Of a stretch of 64,000 bases of DNA, positions 7,947 through 16,593 are shown piece after piece. Below the pieces are notes generated by a model. The model was not told where the DNA came from. It was given only the letters and a program-made list of their open reading frames with translations, and searched no databases. Position numbers and translations under genes: made by a program. Every line of letters begins with the position of its first letter. The first letter of the stretch is position 1. Location: NCBI GenBank assembly GCA_018377235.1, contig JAGZZT010000014.1:62001-126000 (forward strand). The letters are read 5' to 3'. This DNA comes from Clostridium sp. (GTDB taxonomy: Bacteria > Bacillota > Clostridia > Lachnospirales > Lachnospiraceae).

Positions 7947-8609
7947 CTAATAAAGCATTTTCTCCAGCGCATTATAATCATCTAAAAATTGAGCGTTATT
8001 CCATGTGCGTTTCGCTGTTTCCAGCATTTCAGCGGCACATGCATAATCGTTCCTGCCAATCGCCGCATAAATATCAAGTACAGCGATATTTCCTCCATAA
8101 GCCTTATGGTTTCGATAGGAGCGAAACACCTTCTGGCTGCTTTCATATAATTCCATTGCTTTATCATTTTTCTGCTGATAAAAATAACACAGGCAAAGAT
8201 TCACACAGTAAACCAGCTTAAGTACACCAGCCAGCTTTTCATTCGATAAACTCTCCAGCAATTCAGCTGCCTTGTTATATTGTTTAAGTTCGCAATAGCC
8301 TGCTGACAAATTGATTGTAATCAGATTAATTGCAAAGCGGCCTTTTACATTGCAAAGCAAAGCCTCTGTTTCTGCAATGTATTTTTCCACACAGCCTTGT
8401 TTCAGCAGCGGTACCAGCGCATTCATTTTCTTCTGGCAGCAATAATTATAGCAGAAATTAAACATGGCAATACCAACAATTACAATTCCAGAAACAATCA
8501 AATAATATTTCCAAAATGATTGTTCCTGAATATGAAATGCTATTTTTACAGTCAGCAGCACCACTCCCAAGCAAATTCCTAAAATCATAATTTTAATATT
8601 TTTCTTCAT
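7947..8609 (-). CDS. Membrane-anchored helical-repeat (TPR-like) protein
   Basis: Encodes 220 residues. Two hydrophobic segments near residues 7-26 and 34-55 form an N-terminal membrane hairpin. The remaining 160 residues are helical with TPR-like periodicity (ELKQYNKAAELLESL, FYQQKNDKAMELYESS, and AIGRNDYACAAEMLE), facing the cytosol if the hairpin loops outward. The start follows AAGAGGTGACAG. The gene lies in the AT-rich accessory stretch and its 3' end carries the direct-repeat module. A regulator or immunity-like role is possible, but no specific family is recognised. Confidence 0.6.
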   Translation of the reverse strand: MKKNIKIMILGICLGVVLLTVKIAFHIQEQSFWKYYLIVSGIVIVGIAMFNFCYNYCCQKKMNALVPLLKQGCVEKYIAETEALLCNVKGRFAINLITINLSAGYCELKQYNKAAELLESLSNEKLAGVLKLVYCVNLCLCYFYQQKNDKAMELYESSQKVFRSYRNHKAYGGNIAVLDIYAAIGRNDYACAAEMLETAKRTWNNAQFLDDYNALEKMLY

Positions 8610-8679
8610 CTGTCACCTCTTCTTCAGCAATAGCGTCAGTTTTCTGCTTTGCTTGGCTTCCCGACAATCTGGAAGCTGC

Positions 8680-9336
8680 CTATCCAAAGCGGAATGGAAT
8701 AACCATATTAAGTAAAAATGCAAGAGGTATACTAATTGTTCCCATTAGCACAGAGCGCCTCAGTGTGTCCCTTCTCAAAACAGTAAGTCCAATAATAAAG
8801 ACTGCCAATTCTAAAACAGAAAGTGCTTCAAAATATCCCCATCCATATACGAACGTCATGTTAAACAATACTGCTAAAATCAATATTGATAATATAAATG
8901 CCAGTTTGCTTTTCCCTTTCGCATACCAACAGATAAATGCCAGGAATGGAGAAATAATGGTAAAACCAAACCAAATCATAGCGTAGCTTCTTGGAAAAAA
9001 ACCTGCGGCATAGTTTGAATACAAATAGTAACTTGCAACCATGCCGACGAAAAACGCTAAAACATTAATGCTTGCTCTTATTGCAGAATTACTATAAATA
9101 GAAATACACAGTGCAATCAATACCCAAATTGCAAAACGCCCCAAAAAATTATGGATATCTAATGTTTCATCTATTGCCATAAGCACACTTGGAAGTTCAG
9201 CTTGACGAAAATCCAAATATTTTGAAAAAGTCCCTAAAGCTATTCCAAGTGACAATACCGCTATGGTATTTATAATTTTTCTATTAACAGATATAGGATC
9301 TTCTGCACTCCTTATATCATTCAAAAATCTGTTCAT
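8680..9336 (-). CDS. Polytopic membrane protein, unknown function
   Basis: Encodes 218 residues from the ATG at 9334-9336 (MNRFLNDIRSAEDP), which has GGGGAG about 6 nt upstream. Two earlier in-frame starts lack spacing. After about 20 soluble residues there are six or so hydrophobic helices (for example IINTIAVLSLGIALGTFSKY and VLAFFVGMVASYYLYSNY), ending IPFRFG. I do not recognise a characterised family, although the sequence looks like a conserved, domain-wide Firmicutes protein. It is expressed behind a strong promoter with a leader ORF and terminator (9463-9716), suggesting conditional expression. Confidence 0.6.
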   Translation of the reverse strand: MNRFLNDIRSAEDPISVNRKIINTIAVLSLGIALGTFSKYLDFRQAELPSVLMAIDETLDIHNFLGRFAIWVLIALCISIYSNSAIRASINVLAFFVGMVASYYLYSNYAAGFFPRSYAMIWFGFTIISPFLAFICWYAKGKSKLAFILSILILAVLFNMTFVYGWGYFEALSVLELAVFIIGLTVLRRDTLRRSVLMGTISIPLAFLLNMVIPFRFG

Positions 9337-9462
9337 AGGCATCTCCCCAGCTTCTATTTTTTTCTTTTTATTTAACTCCCCTATAAATGGGAAGTTATTA
9401 TTGCAAATCGTCTTTTGATATTTCAATTGATGGATAGTGAGCTAAACTTGTCAAGTCAATAT

Positions 9463-9654
9463 CTAACGGAACCTCATACTCCATATAAAGTAAAAACCTT
9501 GCGCCGAACTGCCGCAAAGACAGCTTGACGCAAGGCATAAAAAGGCCGCAAAAAGGAACTGCATCCGTGGCAGGATGTGGTTTCTTCTACAGACAATAGC
9601 ATCTTTTTTCTGTTCAAACAAAATAATTGGGGGCTGTTTCCATGCTTGAACCAT
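9463..9654 (-). CDS. Candidate leader ORF preceding the membrane protein
   Basis: Reads 63 residues from the ATG at 9652-9654, which has GAGAGG 7 nt upstream; another ATG lies two codons earlier. It begins 34 bp after the promoter hexamer at 9688. The 3' half overlaps the terminator hairpin at 9497-9535, the classic geometry in which ribosome position on a leader decides whether the terminator forms. The composition is odd (basic N-half, then a Cys/Leu/Phe stretch), so it may matter as a translated regulator rather than as a protein. A second 46-codon frame (9398-9538) runs through the hairpin but has no ribosome binding site. Confidence 0.4.
   Translation of the reverse strand: MVQAWKQPPIILFEQKKDAIVCRRNHILPRMQFLFAAFLCLASSCLCGSSAQGFYFIWSMRFR
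9491..9535 (-). terminator. Attenuator-like terminator in the leader
   Basis: On the minus strand CCTTGCG (9529-9535) pairs with CGCAAGG (9497-9503). An inner CTG/CAG pairing lies in the loop, and GGTTTTTACTTT follows. It lies between a strong promoter and the structural gene, so full termination would silence that gene. Confidence 0.6.
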
Positions 9655-9687
9655 GAGCATACCTCTCTTACAGATATTTTTGACGAT

Positions 9688-9716
9688 ATTATACCATAAA
9701 CCTATCTCATGGACAA
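9688..9716 (-). promoter_or_regulatory. Promoter for leader and membrane-protein gene
   Basis: Minus-strand hexamers TTGTCC (9711-9716) and TATAAT (9688-9693), separated by exactly 17 bp. Confidence 0.7.
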
Positions 9717-9760
9717 GAATCGAAAAAGCCTTTATAAGAGTTCAAAAACAACGTCAATTA

Positions 9761-10321
9761 TTACTTCAGCTCCAGTCCGTCCCGAAACGCATTTCCTACC
9801 TTCTCTCCAATCACCCTGTATGCATTATGCAACGGATCAAAGGTAATGGGCTGCAGCAATTTGGGATCGATGGTTCCGTCCTCGCCAAGAACGCTCTCGT
9901 CTGCGCTGACATTCACAATTTCTCCAACCAAACGGCAGGTTTCCGGATCGTAGCTGACCAGTCTGCATTCAATGGCCATGCGGAGCTCTTTAATAAGCGG
10001 GGCATCTACAAACTCTGACGGTTCTGCATGAAATCCCGCCTTTGCAAACTTGTCCGGCTCCTTGTTTCCAGACACAATTCCCACATAGTCGCATTCCTTC
10101 ACATAAGGCGCCTCCGCCATGCTGACGGTAAATGCCTTTCTGGCAAGAATATTCTTTGTAGTTTTGTGATCCGCACTGACGCAGATAGAAATCTGAGTAT
10201 CGTCGCTGATGCCTCCCCAGGCTGCGTTCATCACGTCAGGCGTACCGTCCTCCCCATAGGTTGCAATCATCAGCACCGGCTGCGGGTAAGTCCATGGTTT
10301 TGCTCCAAAATTTTTTCTCAT
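9761..10321 (-). CDS. Flavin reductase family protein
   Basis: Encodes 186 residues from the ATG at 10319-10321, with GGAGG 10 nt upstream; a TTG three codons earlier is too close to that site. The sequence is a single flavin-reductase-like (FMN-binding split-barrel) domain: PQPVLMIATYGEDGTPDVMN, then WGGISDDTQISICVS, and later ECRLVSYDPETCRLVGEIVN with the VSADESVL tail. Members bind FMN and reduce it or use it in oxidoreduction of small substrates. It stands alone, separated from purD by a strong bidirectional terminator. Confidence 0.88.
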   Translation of the reverse strand: MRKNFGAKPWTYPQPVLMIATYGEDGTPDVMNAAWGGISDDTQISICVSADHKTTKNILARKAFTVSMAEAPYVKECDYVGIVSGNKEPDKFAKAGFHAEPSEFVDAPLIKELRMAIECRLVSYDPETCRLVGEIVNVSADESVLGEDGTIDPKLLQPITFDPLHNAYRVIGEKVGNAFRDGLELK

Positions 10322-10391
10322 TGCAGTCAATCCTCCTTTTCATTATTGTATTTATTATACCAGCTTCTGCAGTGTTTTGCCCTTGGCTTAA

Positions 10392-10456
10392 AAAAAAGAA
10401 GAAATCCCTTCAGCCTGTCCTGTACCTGGACGACTGACGCAAATTTCTTCTTTTTT
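10392..10456. terminator. Strong bidirectional terminator after purD
   Basis: Perfect 14-bp arms AAAAAAGAAGAAAT (10392-10405) and ATTTCTTCTTTTTT (10443-10456) enclose a 37-nt loop. T-runs occur on either strand. It lies 39 bp past the purD stop. Confidence 0.85.
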
Positions 10457-10494
10457 GATTTGCAAATACAGATTAACAGCCGAAGACTCTTCCC

Positions 10495-11769
10495 CTACGC
10501 CTCGTCAATGGCCTTTCCGATATCATGGCGCATATATTTGTTGTCAAAGTCAATCCATTCTGTCGCATTATAGGCGTTGGCTCTGGCCTCTTTCAGATCT
10601 CTTCCTGTAGCAGTTACGCCCAAAACGCGGCCGCCGTTTGTGACGATTCCGCCGTCTTTGTCAAAGGCTGTCCCTGCATGGAATACATAATATCCATCCT
10701 TATCCCGGAAGTTTTCCAGTCCCCGGATAGGCAGTCCCTTCTCATACTTAACAGGATAACCGTCAGATGCCAGCACCACGCAGACTGCCGCATTGTCCTC
10801 GAACTCCAGCTCTATCTGATCCAGCGTGCCGTCCACGCAGGCCTCGAAGACTTCCACAATATCGTTTTTCATTCTCGGAAGCACCACCTGCGTCTCCGGA
10901 TCTCCAAATCTGGCGTTGTACTCCAGCACCTTAGGGCCGTTTTCTGTCAGCATCAGGCCGAAGAAGATGATTCCCTTAAACTCTCTGCCTTCCTGCTTCA
11001 TGGCATCTACTGTAGCCTGGTAAATGTGCTCTTTACAGAATTTATCTACCTCTTCTGTGTAGAAGGGGCTTGGTGAGAAGGTTCCCATACCGCCGGTATT
11101 CAGTCCCTGATCTCCGTCCTTAGCTCTCTTGTGATCCTGAGCTGAAGTCATAATCTTGATGGTATGTCCGTCTACGAAAGAGAGAACGGACACCTCCCGG
11201 CCTGTCATAAACTCCTCTACTACCATCTGATTTCCGGCAGTTCCGAACTTCTTGTCCATCATAATGCTCTTGACTCCCTCTTCTGCCTCCTCCCTGGTAT
11301 TGCAGATGAGAACGCCCTTTCCAAGAGCCAGTCCGTCCGCCTTTAATACAATCGGCATGGAAGCTGTCTTTATGTACTCCAGAGCCATCTGTGGGTCATC
11401 GAAATTTTCATAGGAAGCTGTAGGAATTCCATATTTTTTCATTAAATCCTTGGAAAATGCCTTGGATCCCTCCAAAATAGCCGCATTTTTTCTGGGACCG
11501 AAGATCTTAAGCCCTCTTTCCTCGAACACGTCTACGATTCCGCCCACCAGAGGATCGTCCATGCCGATAACTGTCAAATCGATCTGCTTCTCCTCGGCAA
11601 AGTCTGCCAGCTTTTCAAACTCCATGGCGCCAATGGGAACGCACCCTGCAATTTCTGCAATTCCTGCATTTCCCGGAGCGCAGTAGATCTTATCTGCTTT
11701 TGGACTCTGGGCAACTTTCCACGCAATCGCGTGCTCTCTTCCGCCGCTTCCCACGATCAAAATTTTCAT
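10495..11769 (-). CDS. purD: Phosphoribosylamine-glycine ligase
   Basis: Encodes 424 residues, the usual GARS length. It catalyses the ATP-dependent joining of glycine to phosphoribosylamine, the second step of purine synthesis. The N-terminus MKILIVGSGGREHAIAWKVA is diagnostic, and the ATP-grasp part shows GLALGKGV, GLNTGGMGTFSPSPFYT and YNARFGDPETQ with the metal-binding Glu/Asn. It is the last gene of purE-purM-purN-purD, 25 bp after purN, and is followed by a strong terminator. Confidence 0.97.
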   Translation of the reverse strand: MKILIVGSGGREHAIAWKVAQSPKADKIYCAPGNAGIAEIAGCVPIGAMEFEKLADFAEEKQIDLTVIGMDDPLVGGIVDVFEERGLKIFGPRKNAAILEGSKAFSKDLMKKYGIPTASYENFDDPQMALEYIKTASMPIVLKADGLALGKGVLICNTREEAEEGVKSIMMDKKFGTAGNQMVVEEFMTGREVSVLSFVDGHTIKIMTSAQDHKRAKDGDQGLNTGGMGTFSPSPFYTEEVDKFCKEHIYQATVDAMKQEGREFKGIIFFGLMLTENGPKVLEYNARFGDPETQVVLPRMKNDIVEVFEACVDGTLDQIELEFEDNAAVCVVLASDGYPVKYEKGLPIRGLENFRDKDGYYVFHAGTAFDKDGGIVTNGGRVLGVTATGRDLKEARANAYNATEWIDFDNKYMRHDIGKAIDEA

Positions 11770-11794
11770 ATTTCTTCCCCTTCCAAACCTGATA

Positions 11795-12409
11795 TTACCT
11801 GCTCTGCTGCCCTATCTCAATCTCTCCGTTCGCTATCATGTCAATGGCTCTTGGAAGCAAAATCCACTCTGCTTCCTCCATGACACGGCGCTGGAGAAGC
11901 TCCGGCGTATCGTCAGGCTTTACCTCTACTGGTTTCTGTAAAAGAATCGGTCCTGTATCTGTGCCCTCGTCTACAAAGTGAACTGTAGCTCCGGTTATCT
12001 TCACTCCTCGCTTTAAAGCTGCCTCGTGAACCTTCAGCCCATAATAGCCAACTCCGCAGAAGGATGGAATCAGAGACGGATGGATATTGATAATACGGTT
12101 TCTGTACTTCTGAATCATGGCCGCCGGAATCGCTACCAGAAAACCTGCCAGCACAATGAGATCCAGCTGGTATTCATTGACCTTATCGAGAAAGGCCATG
12201 TTAAACTGTTCCCTGTTCTCATAGTCCCGCGGTGAAACGCAGACTGCTTCAATCCCGTGGTTTCTGGCACGTTCAAGGGCATAGGCGTTCCTGTTATTGC
12301 TGATTACAACCTCAACCCTGGCATTTCTGATGCTCCCGTTATCAATGGAATCGAGAATAGCCTGCAAATTTGTGCCCCCGCCGGAAACCATAACTCCGAC
12401 TCTTAGCAT
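11795..12409 (-). CDS. purN: Phosphoribosylglycinamide formyltransferase
   Basis: Encodes 204 residues. It transfers formyl from 10-formyl-tetrahydrofolate to glycinamide ribonucleotide. Signatures are VMVSGGGTNLQAILDSI for phosphate binding, the catalytic triad region with Asn and His in RIINIHPSLIP, and the Asp in HFVDEGTDTGPIL. The start codon overlaps the end of purM (ATGCTAA), so the two are translationally coupled. Length is standard, with the C-terminal PRAIDMIANGEI helix. Confidence 0.97.
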   Translation of the reverse strand: MLRVGVMVSGGGTNLQAILDSIDNGSIRNARVEVVISNNRNAYALERARNHGIEAVCVSPRDYENREQFNMAFLDKVNEYQLDLIVLAGFLVAIPAAMIQKYRNRIINIHPSLIPSFCGVGYYGLKVHEAALKRGVKITGATVHFVDEGTDTGPILLQKPVEVKPDDTPELLQRRVMEEAEWILLPRAIDMIANGEIEIGQQSR

Positions 12410-13434
12410 AAGGTTACTCCTTTTTCTCCGTTTTCAATGGATCCGATCACATACGGAGTATCTCCTGCTGCCTTGATCGCCTCCATAGCCTTCTCTGTAT
12501 CTGCCGGATCAACTGCCACAATCATTCCGATTCCCATGTTGTAAGTGTTGTACATCATGTCCTCAGCAATGTCGCCTTTCTCAGCTAACATCTTAAAGAT
12601 AGCCGGAACCTCATAGCTGTCCTTTTTGATCACTGCATGAGTTCCCTCTTTTAACATACGGGGCACGTTCTCCTGGAAGCCTCCGCCTGTGATATGGCTG
12701 CAGGCTTTTACAGTAATTCCTGCCTTTTTAAGGCTCTTTAACGCTTTTACATAGATTCTGGTTGGCATTAAAAGAGCCTCGCCAAGAGTCTTTCCAAGCT
12801 CGTCATAATATGTATTCAATCCCTCACGGGTCAGTTCCTTCTCAAATACCTTTCTGACTAAAGAGAATCCGTTGCTGTGAACGCCTGTGGAAGCCATGCC
12901 AATCAGCACGTCCCCTGCCTTTAAGTTCTCTCCTGTGATCATGTCCTTTCTGTCGCAGACACCTACTGCAAAACCTGCCAGATCGTAATCCTCCTCCGGC
13001 ATCAGCCCTGGATGCTCTGCGGTCTCGCCTCCGATCAGAGCTGCCTCAGACTGCAAGCAGCCCTCTGCCACACCCTTTACGATATCCGCAATTTTTTCCG
13101 GATAATTCTTGCCGCAGGCGATATAATCCAGGAAAAATAACGGCTCTCCGCCTGCGCAGGCAATGTCGTTGACGCACATGGCTACCGCGTCGATTCCGAT
13201 GGTATCGTGCTTATCCATAACAATGGCCAGCTTCACCTTGGTTCCGCAGCCATCGGTACCGGAAAGGAGTACAGGATCCTCCATATCCTTGAAAGCTGCT
13301 GCTGAAAAGGCTCCGGAAAAGCCGCCAAGACCTCCCATTACCTCAGGGCGCTTAGTTCCCTGAACATATTTTTTCATCAGCTCTACAGACTTATATCCAG
13401 CTTCAATATCAACTCCGGCGTTCTTATAATCCAT
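12403..13434 (-). CDS. purM: Phosphoribosylformylglycinamidine cyclo-ligase
   Basis: Encodes 343 residues starting at MDYKNAGVDI, the usual AIR synthetase N-terminus, preceded by GAGGAG; a further 10 upstream codons lack a site. It closes the imidazole ring to make aminoimidazole ribonucleotide using ATP. The N-terminal strand LSGTDGCGTKVKLA and the phosphate/ATP-binding region LIGGETAEHPG are clear, and CSHITGGGFQENVPR lies in the C-terminal domain. It sits between purE and purN in the operon. Confidence 0.97.
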   Translation of the reverse strand: MDYKNAGVDIEAGYKSVELMKKYVQGTKRPEVMGGLGGFSGAFSAAAFKDMEDPVLLSGTDGCGTKVKLAIVMDKHDTIGIDAVAMCVNDIACAGGEPLFFLDYIACGKNYPEKIADIVKGVAEGCLQSEAALIGGETAEHPGLMPEEDYDLAGFAVGVCDRKDMITGENLKAGDVLIGMASTGVHSNGFSLVRKVFEKELTREGLNTYYDELGKTLGEALLMPTRIYVKALKSLKKAGITVKACSHITGGGFQENVPRMLKEGTHAVIKKDSYEVPAIFKMLAEKGDIAEDMMYNTYNMGIGMIVAVDPADTEKAMEAIKAAGDTPYVIGSIENGEKGVTLC

Positions 13435-13491
13435 TACGATTCTCCTCTTTCTGCTTTTCTGCATCTCTTCAGTTTCAGTGACTCTGAATTA

Positions 13492-14007
13492 CTATTTCAT
13501 TTGAGCTACATACTCCTTGTAGCCAATTCTGTCTAACTTCTCAGCCTTCTCCGCGACTTCATTTTTCATCTCCTCAGAGTATTTCTTTAATTTTTCAAGA
13601 AGCTCTGCATCGGATGCGGCCAGAATTTTGGCTGCCAGGATTCCAGCGTTCTTGCCGCCGTTAATTGCTACGGTAGCTACTGGAATTCCGGACGGCATCT
13701 GAACGATGGAGTACAGAGAATCCACTCCGCCAAGGTCTGAAGTTTTCATTGGCACTCCGATAACCGGCATGGGGAACAGAGCTGCGCACATGCCTGGCAG
13801 ATGAGCAGCCTTTCCGGCTCCTGCGATGATTACCTTGTAACCTCTGGCCTCTGCAGACTTCGCATACTCGAAGAATACATCAGGCTCTCTGTGGGCGGAA
13901 ATCACTGTCATCTCAAACTCAATGCCCATTTTCTCCAGAAAATCTGCCGCCTGCGCCATAACCGGCATATCTGAGTCGCTTCCCATTACAATTCCTACTT
14001 TTGCCAT
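13492..14007 (-). CDS. purE: 5-(carboxyamino)imidazole ribonucleotide mutase
   Basis: Encodes 171 residues from MAKVGIVMGSDSD, preceded by AAAGGAG. An upstream extension of 18 codons lies in the AT-rich leader and is not used. It rearranges N5-CAIR to CAIR (class I PurE) or fixes CO2 directly (class II). Key segments are GSDSDMPVM, SAHREPD with the catalytic His, and GAGKAAHLPGM. No purK is in the window. The AHREPD form is compatible with class I, but the class is not certain from the sequence. First gene of the operon, behind a near-consensus promoter. Confidence 0.95.
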   Translation of the reverse strand: MAKVGIVMGSDSDMPVMAQAADFLEKMGIEFEMTVISAHREPDVFFEYAKSAEARGYKVIIAGAGKAAHLPGMCAALFPMPVIGVPMKTSDLGGVDSLYSIVQMPSGIPVATVAINGGKNAGILAAKILAASDAELLEKLKKYSEEMKNEVAEKAEKLDRIGYKEYVAQMK

Positions 14008-14085
14008 AGTGAATTCTCCTTTTCCTTGTATTTTAACATTAGAAATTCTAATATTTATCAAGTTTTATCTTAGTTTTACTAATTA

Positions 14086-14114
14086 ATAATACCTGTTTTA
14101 TTTTCCTCCGTCAA
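14086..14114 (-). promoter_or_regulatory. Promoter of the purEMND operon
   Basis: Minus-strand TTGACG (14109-14114) and TATTAT (14086-14091), with a 17-bp spacer. I looked for a purine riboswitch in the 79-bp leader and did not see its conserved core. Two self-complementary ACAGCTGT sites flank the upstream segment at about 14114-14163 and may mark the end of the previous gene. Confidence 0.75.
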
Positions 14115-14162
14115 GACAGCTGTTTATGAAATATACTTATAAGCAGATATGACCACAGCTGT

Positions 14163-16265
14163 TTAACATCCTTCTACTGTCTCCAGAGGAGCGTTCAGTT
14201 CCTCCGTTCCAGGCAGAACAAATTTTCCGTCTTTTATAATGCAGACAGCACTGCCATCAGCCTTCACCGCTTCTACTGTGTCCAGCTCGGAGTAAGGGAT
14301 CGTAATGTCTGTGTGGCATCCGAAGTAAGCTCTGGTGGGATCTTCCTTTCTCAAAATTGAAATTTCATTATCCCTGGCTACCGCTTCTTTTCCGTCTGGA
14401 TTGTAGACAGGCACATCCTCAGACCAGCTGTAGCAGGTATCGCCTACCGCGAAGTGAGGCCCCGTCTTTTCGGCTATAAGAATCGGAAAACGGTCGGAAA
14501 TTCCATATTTAATTCCCACCGCATAGGCGGTTGTATTTGTTCCCACTGCGAATTCTCCCATGGGCAGACTGTCATGGTTCTTTAAAATCACCTGCTTCAC
14601 CAGCCTTCTGCACTCTTCTTCATCTGCAAAATTTTCACAGGTGTAATCTGCAGTTCTTCCGTTTTCAAAACGGATGCAGAGATTTTTAAACTGATAATCC
14701 CCAATATATACATTTCCCACAAACAGAGTGCCCTCTGTTCCCTGAAGAACAGGAGATGTAAATACCTCTCCTACCGGAATGTTCACATCTGCCACACAAT
14801 TTTCAAACCGTGTTTCCTTCTCCGGGTTTTTCAGAGCCATCAGGCTGATCTTCAGATCTGTTTTGTTGTCTCCCTTTCCTGTGACTCTGGCATATTCCGC
14901 CTCGTCCAGAGCATCGATAATCGTCTGCTGAACCCGTTTATACAGTTCGTAGTCCAATGTGTTAATTCGGATTGTTTCCTCAAAAATCTCCTGGAACTGT
15001 TCTCCAATCTGGGGAATGGGGAAGGAGATAATGGTAAAGCTGGTTTCGTCTCCTGGGATATAGCCGTCTGCAATCTGCATAGACTCGTTTGCATAAGCGT
15101 GAACCAGCTTTTCCTGCTTTTCGCTGAGAGCGAATGCCTCTTTCTTATTTTCCGGCTGGAATCCCTCCTCGCCAAAGGTCTCTAACACTGCCGGACCGCC
15201 GTAAACAGCCGCCAGATTCTTATATTCCTCATAGGCCACCCGGAGTACGGAGAGCTTTCTTTCTTTAAAAGCCTTATCCATATACAGAGCGTTGTCATAT
15301 CGGTGATCATATTCGTACTGGCGGTTAGGAGAAAAGCCGAAATAGCCGTTGGTTCTGGACGCCGCTCTGTTCATGGTTCCCACCGCAGCTCTCAGAAAGA
15401 TGGGGGAAAGTCCCATGGCCTCAAAGTTTTCTGCCGCATACCGCATCATCCGCTCAAATCCCAGCGGGAAACGCAGCTGAACCGTCTGCTTTTTAGAAAG
15501 CTCTCTTCCCATCACCTCAAACCCTTTTTTATATCCTTCTGTAAAGGTATCGGCCATCTTCCTCACCGTCTCCTCAGGAAGCTGATTTAAAAAAGCGGAA
15601 ATAGACCTCTCTGTGTCAGAAATATATTCTCCAAACTGATAGAGGTAGCGTTCGTCTCCCAAGTCCCAGTTCCTTATAATGTTTCCGGCAAAGTCCAGAG
15701 ACGGATCAAGGGATTCCCGAATCCGATAGCTTAAGGTTACGTCACAATAATCGCTGACAAACCAGTACAGAACGGATTTTAATTCTTTCTCCTCTGGTTC
15801 CTCCCCCTCGAACAGATTGTAGACCTCGATAAATACCTCCTCCAGAATCGTCATATCCGTCAGTCTGCTCTCATAAGCGTAGACAATCATTCCACGAATC
15901 TCCGTGTAGAGGAAGGACAGATAGGTTCCGTACTTTTCTGTCAGCTCCTGGCAGGCATAAGCCGGATTGGCATAGCTTTCACCGTAATGTTCCGGCAGAA
16001 TATCCTCATAAAGTCTGCGGTTCAGGCTGCGAAGCTCTGAAAGATCCGCCTTTAAAAGCTCTCCTGAAGCCTGACGTCTGAAAACCTCCTCGCACAGCAG
16101 AATAAATTCCGCCGTCTTCTTAAAATATCTGCCAAACTGCTCTCCTGTCGTATTCTCCAGAGGAATTTCCCGGATTCTGGCCGCCGCCAGCTCATGGCGC
16201 TCTCTCACTGCCTCGTTTTCCTCCCTGAATTTCTCTGCGTAGCAAACTCCCTTTTCGTAATTCAT
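14163..16265 (-). CDS. M29-family aminopeptidase with long N-terminal extension
   Basis: Encodes 700 residues. The C-terminal half (about residues 390-690) shows the M29 (AmpS/PepS/aminopeptidase T) metal ligands: a Glu in NIPVGEVFTSP, a Glu in MGEFAVGTN, a His in EKTGPHFAVGD, and His and Asp in GCHTDITIPY. This indicates a dinuclear-metal exopeptidase that removes N-terminal residues. Canonical M29 enzymes are about 410 residues, so this one carries roughly 290 extra N-terminal residues, helical and without recognised motifs. It has no signal peptide, so cytosolic. It is adjacent to the DUF6142 and VanZ genes (4 bp gap), possibly one unit with them. Confidence 0.82.
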   Translation of the reverse strand: MNYEKGVCYAEKFREENEAVRERHELAAARIREIPLENTTGEQFGRYFKKTAEFILLCEEVFRRQASGELLKADLSELRSLNRRLYEDILPEHYGESYANPAYACQELTEKYGTYLSFLYTEIRGMIVYAYESRLTDMTILEEVFIEVYNLFEGEEPEEKELKSVLYWFVSDYCDVTLSYRIRESLDPSLDFAGNIIRNWDLGDERYLYQFGEYISDTERSISAFLNQLPEETVRKMADTFTEGYKKGFEVMGRELSKKQTVQLRFPLGFERMMRYAAENFEAMGLSPIFLRAAVGTMNRAASRTNGYFGFSPNRQYEYDHRYDNALYMDKAFKERKLSVLRVAYEEYKNLAAVYGGPAVLETFGEEGFQPENKKEAFALSEKQEKLVHAYANESMQIADGYIPGDETSFTIISFPIPQIGEQFQEIFEETIRINTLDYELYKRVQQTIIDALDEAEYARVTGKGDNKTDLKISLMALKNPEKETRFENCVADVNIPVGEVFTSPVLQGTEGTLFVGNVYIGDYQFKNLCIRFENGRTADYTCENFADEEECRRLVKQVILKNHDSLPMGEFAVGTNTTAYAVGIKYGISDRFPILIAEKTGPHFAVGDTCYSWSEDVPVYNPDGKEAVARDNEISILRKEDPTRAYFGCHTDITIPYSELDTVEAVKADGSAVCIIKDGKFVLPGTEELNAPLETVEGC

Positions 16266-16269
16266 CCTG

Positions 16270-16593
16270 TTATCCTTTCAATCCAATTAAAATAAGCACA
16301 ATCCAAAAAATTACAATCAGGCCGCTGATAGGGGCTCCTATCTTTGCCAATATATAGTTTTTTTCCTCCTCCTGAAACGAAGCCCAGCCATAAATTACGC
16401 CGAACACAGCGAACAGAAAGCTGGAAAAACAGACTGCAGTCCCTCCTACGGGAGTATTTCCCTGATTTCTGATGCTGATTCCAAGCCCGGTCAGACACAA
16501 AAACAGCGCCACAGCTGCCAGCCCCAGGCAGATAAATCCATTTTTTGCCATAGGCTTTTTAATATAGGAAATTTTTTTAGTTTTTTGAGCCAT
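16270..16593 (-). CDS. Small two- or three-pass membrane protein (DUF6142-like)
   Basis: Encodes 107 residues. Three hydrophobic segments (about residues 19-40, 52-70 and 86-106) follow a basic, Lys-rich N-terminus (MAQKTKKISYIKKPMAK). It closely resembles small DUF6142-type proteins of Lachnospiraceae, whose role is unknown. The start follows AAGGAGGGC, and the 5' end overlaps the VanZ gene by 17 bp. This suggests co-expression with it and with the M29 aminopeptidase 4 bp downstream. Confidence 0.75.
   Translation of the reverse strand: MAQKTKKISYIKKPMAKNGFICLGLAAVALFLCLTGLGISIRNQGNTPVGGTAVCFSSFLFAVFGVIYGWASFQEEEKNYILAKIGAPISGLIVIFWIVLILIGLKG

Noticed and set aside
14008..14162. Purine riboswitch before purE
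   Set aside because: The conserved core and its pairing helices are not recognisable; only a promoter and palindromic ACAGCTGT sites are.
16262..16498. A 78-codon minus-strand ORF
   Set aside because: It is another frame of the DUF6142-like gene, which has a good ribosome binding site and coherent membrane helices.
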